DNA of 18,006 bases from an uncultured Chlorobiota bacterium (GTDB taxonomy: Bacteria; Bacteroidota; Bacteroidia; Bacteroidales; JAADGE01): NCBI GenBank assembly GCA_947311265.1, contig CAMZKQ010000199.1, forward strand, positions 1-18,006, written 5' to 3'. This document shows, one piece after another, positions 1 to 6,494 of the stretch. Position 1 is the first letter of the stretch. The number at the start of each line of letters is the position of its first letter. The notes beneath the pieces are model-generated. The model was not told the origin of the DNA. It searched no databases and saw only the letters and a program-made list of their open reading frames with translations. A program made the position numbers and the translations under genes.

Positions 1-32
1 CACCTCCATTACCACTATCTCCACATCCATTT

Positions 33-557
33 ATGAGAAGTAGAGAGGCTAGGAGTAGAGAAGATGTTAGTAAACTTTTTTTCATGATTAAATTTCCTGT
101 AATGCTACTTTTATCATTACTGATATTTTTCCCTACAAAAACAAATGTAATTTTTTCTCAAATTAGAGTAGGGAAAAACAAGCAGAACTTCCTTATCTAT
201 AAATTTAAAACGATGGAAAAGGGGGAAATAACAAAAGTAGGAAAATACATACGCAAGCTCGGGCTAGACGAACTGCCCCAACTCATAAATATAATAAAAG
301 GCGAAATGGCATTTGTAGGCCCTCGCCCACTTACCGATTTTGATATTAAAAGATTGGCTTGGAACACCGAAAAGCACAACCCCAGATGGAATGTAAAACC
401 AGGTATCACTGGCATTGCCCAACTTACAAAAACCTGCGATGCCAATTTATCTTTACAAAACGATTTATACTATGTTAAAAATAAATCATTTTTTTTAGAT
501 TGCAAAGTCGTTATTAAAACATTTCTAGTCCCATTTTTTGGCAAACACACCTCATGA
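33..557 (+). CDS. Bacterial sugar transferase (polyprenyl-phosphate sugar-1-P transferase), short form
   Basis: Member of the WcaJ/PglC-type sugar transferase family, which moves a sugar-1-phosphate from a nucleotide sugar to a lipid carrier at the inner membrane to start a glycan. One hydrophobic segment lies near the N-terminus (about residues 15-35), followed by the conserved RVGKN (46-50) and YKFKTM (56-61) blocks, the catalytic Asp-Glu pair in LDELPQL (D79, E80), the FVGPRP block (95-99) and GITGIAQL. The loop between YKFKTM and the LDELPQL block is about 20 residues shorter than usual. The frame is open to the left edge of the window, so the true start may lie upstream; codons before ATG33 give a proline-rich stretch unlike the family. 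M18 (ATG at 84) is another possible start. The stop overlaps the next start (ATGA), implying translational coupling. Family is confident; substrate unknown. Confidence 0.85.
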   Translation: MRSREARSREDVSKLFFMIKFPVMLLLSLLIFFPTKTNVIFSQIRVGKNKQNFLIYKFKTMEKGEITKVGKYIRKLGLDELPQLINIIKGEMAFVGPRPLTDFDIKRLAWNTEKHNPRWNVKPGITGIAQLTKTCDANLSLQNDLYYVKNKSFFLDCKVVIKTFLVPFFGKHTS

Positions 558-1576
558 AAGTATTAGTAAACGGCATTGGCAATATTGGCACTACAATTCT
601 AAATTTACTGGTGGACTATAAAAAGTTACTCGGAATTTCAGAAATTTATGCCCTGAAAAATACGCAAATTACAACTTGGAATAAAGTCGAATTAAATATT
701 ATTGCAGAAAAAGGCGTAATTTTATGCTCAAAAACGAATACTGATTTTATCCCTTTACCGCAAATAATTAATACGATTGATTATATTTTCGACTGTAATG
801 CCAACACATTTGGATTAAAAAATAAAGGCTGGTACGCCAATTTACCCCAGCTAAAAGGCTGTTCGGCACAAGGCAGCGAAAAAGGCTTTGGCTTGCCATT
901 TATGTCTGGAATAAACAATGAAGTGATTAAAAGCCAAAAGTTTGTGCAAATAGTATCTTGCAATACCCACGCACTTTCTGCACTTATAATGGCGTTCTCG
1001 GGTAAGCAAATTGAGAATTTGCTTGATGGCGACTTTGTTATCGTTCGCCGCTCGGAAGATTTGGGCAACCACCAAAGGCTAGTGGCAGCCAATGTTGTTT
1101 CTAGGCATTTAGACAAAACCATAGGGACGCACCATGCTATTGATGTGAAAGATTTATTTGCTACAAAGAATATATTGCTCCCCATAGAATCGTCAGACAT
1201 AACAACACCTAGCCAGCTTATGCACACGGTGCGTTTTAATTTTCGGTTGAGAAAATTATTGCCCAAAGGGCAAATAGAAAAGCAACTAGATAAAAATGGT
1301 TTTATTTCAAGGACATCAAAATTTGATTCAAATATTATTTTTGAACTCGGGCGAAAATACAGTGCTTATGGTAGGCTCTTTTCGCATGCCATTATTAATG
1401 ACAATAATCTTCTAATCAACACAAAAACAAACACGGTAAAAGGTTGGGCATTTATTCCGCAAGAAGGCAATACAATACTCTCGACTATCCATGCTTTTGT
1501 ATTACAAATGTCTCCCGAAAAGGAAAAGGAAGTAATGGCAATTCTTCAAGCTGATTTAATTCGTGAGTTCTGGTAG
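554..1576 (+). CDS. Type II (archaeal-type) glyceraldehyde-3-phosphate dehydrogenase-like protein
   Basis: 340 residues, a usual length for archaeal type II GAPDH. What is seen: an N-terminal Rossmann motif (VNGIGNIG, 5-12), a D80...FGLKNKG segment like the archaeal DxxxxGxGAKNK strand, SCNTHAL with a candidate catalytic cysteine at C136, RRSEDL (165-170) where archaeal enzymes have the RR(A/G)xD phosphate/cofactor region, a THH motif (192-194), and a TTPSQLMH block matching the archaeal TTLMH block. These appear in the family's order, so fold and family are well supported. The function is inference: it could be a true GAPDH or a dehydrogenase with another substrate. It starts inside the stop of the sugar transferase (ATGA overlap), so the two are co-translated. 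That places it in a glycan locus rather than with glycolytic genes. No signal peptide. Confidence 0.72.
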   Translation: MKVLVNGIGNIGTTILNLLVDYKKLLGISEIYALKNTQITTWNKVELNIIAEKGVILCSKTNTDFIPLPQIINTIDYIFDCNANTFGLKNKGWYANLPQLKGCSAQGSEKGFGLPFMSGINNEVIKSQKFVQIVSCNTHALSALIMAFSGKQIENLLDGDFVIVRRSEDLGNHQRLVAANVVSRHLDKTIGTHHAIDVKDLFATKNILLPIESSDITTPSQLMHTVRFNFRLRKLLPKGQIEKQLDKNGFISRTSKFDSNIIFELGRKYSAYGRLFSHAIINDNNLLINTKTNTVKGWAFIPQEGNTILSTIHAFVLQMSPEKEKEVMAILQADLIREFW

Positions 1577-1663
1577 TGTTATAAAAACAGGCACCTAAAT
1601 AATCATGAAAACCAGTGTTCCATAAAAATCATTCATGTAAAGTATAAAATGCGATAAATTTTA

Positions 1664-1671
1664 TACCTTTG
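1664..1671 (+). promoter_or_regulatory. Bacteroidetes -7 promoter box (TACCTTTG)
   Basis: Exact match to TAnnTTTG, 31 bp before the TTG start of the sigma factor. No clear TTTG -33 box sits 19-21 bp upstream. It predicts a transcript start near 1675-1678 and a leader of roughly 25-28 nt. Confidence 0.5.
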
Positions 1672-1702
1672 TTTTCCTAATTTTAAAGCTGCGAAAAACA
1701 CA

Positions 1703-2266
1703 TTGGAAAAACCATCTCAAATAGAAAAACCGTTAGATAAAGAAAGTTTTGAGGCACTTTTTCGCCTTTATTTTCGCCCACTTACTGCATTTTCGAGTAA
1801 ATTTGTAAAGGATACTGATATTGCTAAAAGCATTGTACACGATGTTTTTGTTAAGCTATGGGAGAAGCGAGAAATGATTGATGTAAATAAAAAAGTAAAA
1901 TCTTACCTTTATACTTCGGTAAATAACCGCAGTTTAAACCATATCCGAGACAATAAAAAATACACAAGTACAGAGTCGTTTCAGGAGCATTTGCCAGATT
2001 CGCTTAGCCAAGATTTTAATGATACTTTTACAGCAGCAGAAATTCAGCAACGCATATCCCTTACGCTAGATAGCCTGCCTCCTAAGTGCCGAAAGGCCTT
2101 TGAACTTAGCCGGTTTGAACATAAAAAATACAAAGAAATTGCCGAAGAACTTGGGGTGTCTGTAAAAACTATTGAAACACATATCTCTAAGGCACTAAAA
2201 GCTATGCGGAAAAATTTGGCGGAATACCTTACTATTTCTATGCTTTTTATTTTGACTGGCTTGTAA
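1703..2266 (+). CDS. ECF-type RNA polymerase sigma factor (Bacteroidetes family)
   Basis: 187-residue sigma-70 family protein. Region 2 spans about residues 15-85 (FRLYFRPLTAF, then DVFVKLWEKR in region 2.2 and SYLYTSVNNRSLNHIR). Region 4 spans about 115-170, with the DNA-binding helix-turn-helix YKEIAEELGVSVKTIETHIS (143-162). It fits the sigma-70 family common in Bacteroidota, which usually controls surface nutrient uptake through a FecR anti-sigma and a TonB receptor. Here no FecR gene follows; a terminator does. The start is TTG: the frame opens after a stop at 1655-1657 and offers no ATG or GTG before region 2. The last eight residues are hydrophobic (MLFILTGL), which could touch a membrane or partner, though this is inference. 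Confidence 0.88.
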   Translation: MEKPSQIEKPLDKESFEALFRLYFRPLTAFSSKFVKDTDIAKSIVHDVFVKLWEKREMIDVNKKVKSYLYTSVNNRSLNHIRDNKKYTSTESFQEHLPDSLSQDFNDTFTAAEIQQRISLTLDSLPPKCRKAFELSRFEHKKYKEIAEELGVSVKTIETHISKALKAMRKNLAEYLTISMLFILTGL

Positions 2267-2290
2267 TAAATCCCGAATTATATTGCAAAA

Positions 2291-2326
2291 AAAAGCCCCG
2301 TTAGAAATAAATCTAACAAGGCTTTT
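2291..2326. terminator. Bidirectional hairpin terminator between the sigma factor and caspase genes
   Basis: AAAAGCC..GTTAGA (2291-2305) pairs with TCTAAC..GGCTTTT (2312-2326): 6 bp, a 2x2 internal mismatch, then 3 GC pairs and 4 A-T pairs, with a 6-nt loop. The flanking A-run and T-run let it end both converging transcripts. Confidence 0.8.
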
Positions 2327-2359
2327 AATTTAAAAGTGTGCTTAACAATGTTTTGCATT

Positions 2360-3241
2360 TCATATTAAAAATGATACTGCACGTTTAAAAAGATTAAACT
2401 TTACAGGCTCTTTTTTCAATGCTGTAACTTCAATTGCTTTGGGTTTGGTATCCTGTATATGTTCAGGTACTTTTTTCGCAACAATTTTGTTTTTTGCAAA
2501 AACTGTTTTGCTTGCATTCTGAAAACCAGACTGCTGTGGATTGGTCATAGCAGGATTGTTCGCAAAATCGGTCTCTATTTCTTCAAAAACATCTCTAATA
2601 GTTAAGTTATCTTTACCATTGTTGATACCCTTTTTAAGAATTTCGATTAATTTACCAGTAAAATATGTTGGCTGCTTAGGCTTAGCTACCGGATAATTGG
2701 CAGAATCGTGCTTCGAGGCAGAAGTTATAACATAAGAACCAGTGAACTTTTGGTTATCATTATTTGCAATTTGTGTTACGGCCGATACTGCATTGTGTAT
2801 CGAACCACTATAACACGCATCTATAATAGTAATTTTTCGTGCGGCCTTAGAACCTTCAATAATATTACGAAAATTGGTGATATTAATACCATCACTTTCC
2901 AAAAAATTGTAAGTTGTGTTGGCGGCAACAAGGTAGGTCTCAAAATTTTTGCTACTTACGATACCGTGTCCTGCAAAATAAACAATAAGTGTTGTGCTAG
3001 TGTCCGCATTACGAGCCACCTGCGTTAGCTTACGTTCAATTTCGGTTTTGGTTTCGTTTAACGAAAAAATCAATTCCTTTTCAGTAATGTTTAGAACTTT
3101 GTTTTTTAGCAAGTTTTTTTTCAAAAGAAAAATGTTTTGCTTTGCGTTTGGTATAGGGTGTATAGTTGAATCATCATAAAATTTTGAAACCGCTATAAGC
3201 AATACTAACGTCTTGTTTGATGCAAAATTAATTGTATCCAT
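2360..3241 (-). CDS. Stand-alone caspase-like (peptidase C14) protein
   Basis: Caspase-fold cysteine protease of the prokaryotic metacaspase-like group. Counting from the ATG at 3241: the first beta-strand TLVLLIAVSKF (11-21), the catalytic His in YFAGHG (H92), the catalytic Cys in IDACYSG (C143), and a following SASKHDSANY segment where the substrate loop lies. The C-terminal 50 or so residues are lysine-rich, end in an amphipathic FKRAVSFLI tail and match no domain I recognise. No signal peptide or transmembrane helix, so cytosolic. The frame continues 18 codons upstream to a TTG (3295); the ATG is preferred because it precedes the fold by only about ten residues. No WD40, TIR, NACHT or other effector or sensor domain is fused or adjacent. 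Substrate and role (regulatory proteolysis, defence or cell death) cannot be told from sequence. Confidence 0.85.
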   Translation of the reverse strand: MDTINFASNKTLVLLIAVSKFYDDSTIHPIPNAKQNIFLLKKNLLKNKVLNITEKELIFSLNETKTEIERKLTQVARNADTSTTLIVYFAGHGIVSSKNFETYLVAANTTYNFLESDGINITNFRNIIEGSKAARKITIIDACYSGSIHNAVSAVTQIANNDNQKFTGSYVITSASKHDSANYPVAKPKQPTYFTGKLIEILKKGINNGKDNLTIRDVFEEIETDFANNPAMTNPQQSGFQNASKTVFAKNKIVAKKVPEHIQDTKPKAIEVTALKKEPVKFNLFKRAVSFLI

Positions 3242-3599
3242 AATGTATGTATGCTGTCCTGCACCCGACTGGTTAACTATATTTGTGTCAGGCAATTAGC
3301 TGAACTGCGATGCAAATAAAGTATAAATTTTTATAATATGCAAATTTTTCTTTACTTTTTCATATGCTTGATATACAGTTAATTGTAATTTAGTTGCTTT
3401 TTTACAAGGATAGACGGAAAATCAAAATAGCTGCAATTGCAGTATTTACAGTACTTTAAGGAATATTGATTGTTATAAAATAGTATTAGTTTTTATCAAA
3501 ATAAAAAATGTAAAAAAAGTTTTTTAATAATACAAAATAGCCCTTTTTCATCACATTTAACGATGTATTTTATTGATATTCAAACTAATATAAGCAAAC
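3242..3599 (-). other. Long AT-rich leader between promoter and caspase gene
   Basis: About 350 bp of very AT-rich DNA between the minus-strand promoter (3600-3631) and the ATG at 3241. No family-like ORF is seen. A perfect 12-bp palindrome (CTGCAATTGCAG, 3431-3442) is the only compact symmetric site, a possible operator at best. If transcription starts near 3595, the caspase mRNA carries an unusually long untranslated leader. Confidence 0.4.
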
Positions 3600-3631
3600 C
3601 AAATGTATTGTAATTTGCCAATATATTCAAA
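3600..3631 (-). promoter_or_regulatory. Promoter TTTG-N20-TACATTTG reading towards the caspase gene
   Basis: On the minus strand the -33 box TTTG (plus 3628-3631) and -7 box TACATTTG (plus 3600-3607) are 20 nt apart, a full match to the Bacteroidetes primary promoter. It starts 36 bp past the stop of the TonB receptor gene, so the caspase gene probably has its own transcript. Confidence 0.6.
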
Positions 3632-3666
3632 CTTTTATTTTTTTTTAGACTATATTTATACAAGGA

Positions 3667-6111
3667 CTAAAATCGAACCGAAAGTTTAATATTCAATAGC
3701 CTTGCCGTTAGATGGTTGGGTACTGCATACATTTCATGAATGCTACCACCTGCATTGGCAATATTCTGCACAGGGCGTATCCATAAATAGGAAACCGTAT
3801 TATTTACCCCAAGCAAATTGAACACTTCGGCAGTAAGCCAAAGGCTACTTATAGGTCTTAAAAGCCTCAGTTTAGGTCGTCTTTTTTTATCAAAAGGAAC
3901 AAAGGAAAAGCCAATATCCACCCGTTTGTAATCGCCACCACCACGAGGAATTGTAAGCCCCCTTTCTGTATGTGGTACAGAAACAGGCAGGCGGCTACCA
4001 TACATTAAGCTAAGGTGTGCTTTAAAAAAAGGGTAGCCCGGCACATAATCCTGAAAGAAAATTGAGGCACTCAAAAGCTGGTCGGAAGGGCGTGGGATAT
4101 AGCCGTAATCATCGCCTTGCCCATTGCCCATATCAAAAATATCTTCTTCGGTTTTCATCAATGAAATATTAAACCACGAGTTTGTGCCAGGCACAAATTC
4201 GCCACTCACTTTAAAATCTGCACCAGCAGTGTAGCCTTTTGCACGTTGGTTGGCGTAATACCTAATCCTTACATTATCAACTTCATAAGGGATTAAATTA
4301 TCCAATTTTTTATAATATATTTCCGAAAACATTTTAAAATTTCTGCCAAAGGCTTTGAACGCAAACTCATTGCCCAAAAGAAAATGAATGGAACGTTGAG
4401 CTTTTGCCGCTTGCTCCAAACGCCCATCGTAATTCCTAATTTCACGGTAAAAAACAGGCTGGTAATACACCCCACTTGCAGCTCTGAAAACATGGTTATG
4501 CTCCGATATGGGCAAAAACATGGCGGCAAGCCTTGGGCTTAGCAAAAACTCCCGGCTGTAAGTGCTATAATTTGCCCGCAGCCCGGTTGTAAACTCAAAA
4601 TCTGTATTTTCTGTTTCAAATTTATAGGTATCTTGGAAAAAGGCTGAAATTTTCTGATTTATTAATTTGTTTTTAGCCTTAACATTTTGGCTCATAAGTA
4701 CGTCTGACGAGGATATAGGGATTGAATAATCCGCAGAATCTAGCAACTCGTATTCATCTAATTTATCTCGAATAGCATCGTTTCGCAAAGTAGCCCCCCA
4801 ATGAAATTCATTTTCGTAGTTGGCTAAAAAGCCTTGATGAGTAAATGATTGTGAGCTGATATACAGGTAATTGCGTGCATGGTTCAAAAATAGACCTATC
4901 CCCAAGTTAAGCGTGCTATCGCCCGCACTCCCCGAGCCAATATCAGTATTTAGTTGGTTAAGCGAGTACCTGCCAAGTATATCAAAAGTTTCGGACTCTT
5001 CTGCCTGAAAAGCAGAGGCGGTAAAGCGTAAAAAAAACTTAGAATGTGGTGTATATTTCAACGATAGTGCCGACATATAAGTCTGAAATTTATCCACTTC
5101 CTGCCCATTAAAATCAATGTATAGAGCCACACTTTGCCCAATTGTACCAAAAGCCGTTTCTCGGCTTATGGGTTTAAATTCATATTTATTTTGCGAGATA
5201 TTAGCTAAAAAACTCAACTCTAAATTAGTGGATATTTCAAAGGTTAAATAAGTCTGGAAATCAAAAAAAGTTGGGTTGTAATCGCCCTCTGTTTCCAGCG
5301 TATTTAGCACATATTTATTGCTCTTGTACCGCACGCCAGAGATGTGTGTGAAGCGTTTGTTTTTCCCGGCAGTACCGCCCAAAAAAGCACTTGCACCAAG
5401 CAAACTGGTAGAAACTGATGCCGAAAGCGTATCGGGCTTTTTATAGCGAATATCTAAAACCGAAGACATCTTACCGCCATATTTAGCCTCGAAGCCCCCT
5501 GCCGAAAACCGAACCGATGAGGCCAATTCTGGGTTTACAAAACTCAAACCTTCCTGCCTGCCCGAGCGGATAAGTTGTGGGCGGTACACTTCAATACCAT
5601 TTACATACACCAAATTTTCGTCATAATTGCCACCCCGTACAGAGTATTGCGAACTGAGTTCGCTTCGGGAATTTACCCCTAGTTGAGATTTCACCAAGCC
5701 TTCCACACCGCCACTTACCGAAGTCATAACATCAGTAAGTTGAGGGTCAATACGAGTTATAGTGCTGGAATTGATACGATTAGCATTTACATCAACCTCG
5801 TCAATTGCCTCTTCCGAGATGTTCATTTTAATGCTCAATTTTTGCGTAGCAACCCCTTTGTAGAGTTTAAATTCTTGGCTTATAAGCCCGCTCCTACGGA
5901 AAATAAGTTGCCCCGTTTCAGTCGGGATTGTAAGCGAAAACCGCCCACTTGCAGCGGTGGACGTGGCATGGTAGTTATCAAAAATAACATCAACCATTTC
6001 CAAAGGCTTGCCCTTAATATCTGTAACTTTTCCTTTAATGGTTAGCACTTGGGCAAAAGAATGAATCGGAAATAAAAGCAGTAGTATATAAGGTGTAATT
6101 TTTTTTAGCAC
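3667..6111 (-). CDS. TonB-dependent outer-membrane receptor with carboxypeptidase-regulatory-like domain
   Basis: 814 residues. Signal peptide 1-20 with likely cleavage after HSFA; a carboxypeptidase-regulatory-like beta-sandwich (about 23-105, starting TIKGKVTDIKGKPLEMVDV); a plug domain (about 115-225, with YSVRGGNYDENLVYVNGIEV and GGFEAKYGGKMSSVLDIRY); then a beta-barrel to the C-terminus, ending in the aromatic LSVRF expected for an outer-membrane protein. It imports a substrate across the outer membrane with TonB-ExbBD energy; the substrate is unknown. It is shorter than SusC proteins and has no SusD partner, so polysaccharide uptake is not implied. The start codon is GTG (minus strand at 6111), the only start giving the full signal peptide. 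A -7 box 24 bp upstream suggests a leader of about 20 nt. Single-gene transcript. Confidence 0.93.
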   Translation of the reverse strand: MLKKITPYILLLLFPIHSFAQVLTIKGKVTDIKGKPLEMVDVIFDNYHATSTAASGRFSLTIPTETGQLIFRRSGLISQEFKLYKGVATQKLSIKMNISEEAIDEVDVNANRINSSTITRIDPQLTDVMTSVSGGVEGLVKSQLGVNSRSELSSQYSVRGGNYDENLVYVNGIEVYRPQLIRSGRQEGLSFVNPELASSVRFSAGGFEAKYGGKMSSVLDIRYKKPDTLSASVSTSLLGASAFLGGTAGKNKRFTHISGVRYKSNKYVLNTLETEGDYNPTFFDFQTYLTFEISTNLELSFLANISQNKYEFKPISRETAFGTIGQSVALYIDFNGQEVDKFQTYMSALSLKYTPHSKFFLRFTASAFQAEESETFDILGRYSLNQLNTDIGSGSAGDSTLNLGIGLFLNHARNYLYISSQSFTHQGFLANYENEFHWGATLRNDAIRDKLDEYELLDSADYSIPISSSDVLMSQNVKAKNKLINQKISAFFQDTYKFETENTDFEFTTGLRANYSTYSREFLLSPRLAAMFLPISEHNHVFRAASGVYYQPVFYREIRNYDGRLEQAAKAQRSIHFLLGNEFAFKAFGRNFKMFSEIYYKKLDNLIPYEVDNVRIRYYANQRAKGYTAGADFKVSGEFVPGTNSWFNISLMKTEEDIFDMGNGQGDDYGYIPRPSDQLLSASIFFQDYVPGYPFFKAHLSLMYGSRLPVSVPHTERGLTIPRGGGDYKRVDIGFSFVPFDKKRRPKLRLLRPISSLWLTAEVFNLLGVNNTVSYLWIRPVQNIANAGGSIHEMYAVPNHLTARLLNIKLSVRF

Positions 6112-6134
6112 TTTCGTGAAATTATAGGTTTGTA

Positions 6135-6142
6135 CAAAAATA
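6135..6142 (-). promoter_or_regulatory. -7 promoter box (TATTTTTG) of the TonB receptor gene
   Basis: The minus strand reads TATTTTTG, fitting TAnnTTTG, 24 bp before the GTG start. No clear TTTG at -33. Position and orientation suit the receptor gene. Confidence 0.45.
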
Positions 6143-6296
6143 TAAATACTTGATTAGAAAACGGATTTAAAATTAAAAAATTAGAGTTTAAAAGTTAATA
6201 AGCATTAAATTTTCACCACTCTATTCGGTATAATAAAAGCACAATAAAGGGCATTTTAGTTTTACCAATAAAGTGCTAAAAATCCAGTATTTTTAT

Positions 6297-6304
6297 TAAT
6301 TTTG
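6297..6304 (+). promoter_or_regulatory. -7 promoter box (TAATTTTG) upstream of the mutase gene
   Basis: Exact TAnnTTTG match just upstream of the palindromic element at 6315-6444. No good -33 box. No comparable match was found between the element and the mutase start. If this is the mutase promoter, the element is part of the 5' leader of the mRNA. Confidence 0.35.
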
Positions 6305-6314
6305 TTTTTACTAA

Positions 6315-6444
6315 TGCGTCCTGTCTAAAAAGCAGCCCTACGAGTAGTTTTGCAAAACACTTAAAATTATAACCTGATAACCAATCAGTTATACCACTCG
6401 TAGGGCAACTAACTACTCATTTTTTAGTTTTTAGATAGGGCTCA
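6315..6444. mobile_element. 130-bp palindromic MITE-like element, upstream copy
   Basis: Non-coding element with terminal inverted repeats (TGCGTCCTGTCTAAAAA at the left; TGAGCCCTATCTAAAAA read inward from the right), TG...CA ends, and ACTAA on both sides (6310-6314 and 6445-6449) as a candidate 5-bp target duplication. Nested inside are a second inverted pair (GCCCTACGAGT at 6335-6345 with ACTCGTAGGGC), a 12-bp palindrome GTTTTGCAAAAC, and a TATAAC(C)TGAT/ATCAGTTATA hairpin. A diverged relative in opposite orientation starts at 8638. Transposition by a related insertion sequence elsewhere in the genome is inference; no transposase is in this window. Confidence 0.65.
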
Positions 6445-6494
6445 ACTAATTATTAACAAAATCCAGCTTTTTAATATTGAATAAAAATAGAACC

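Noticed and set aside
781..1266. 161-residue minus-strand ORF opposite the GAPDH-like gene
   Set aside because: Lies wholly inside a well-supported gene on the other strand, shows no family motif, and has no promoter or ribosome site.
3431..3442. Perfect palindrome CTGCAATTGCAG as an operator
   Set aside because: One 12-bp palindrome in a long AT-rich spacer, far from the promoter, is weak evidence; noted only within the leader entry.
1703..6111. Sigma factor and TonB receptor as a classical sigma/FecR/receptor uptake system
   Set aside because: No FecR gene, the receptor lacks the N-terminal signalling extension expected for such control, and the caspase gene and opposite strands separate them.
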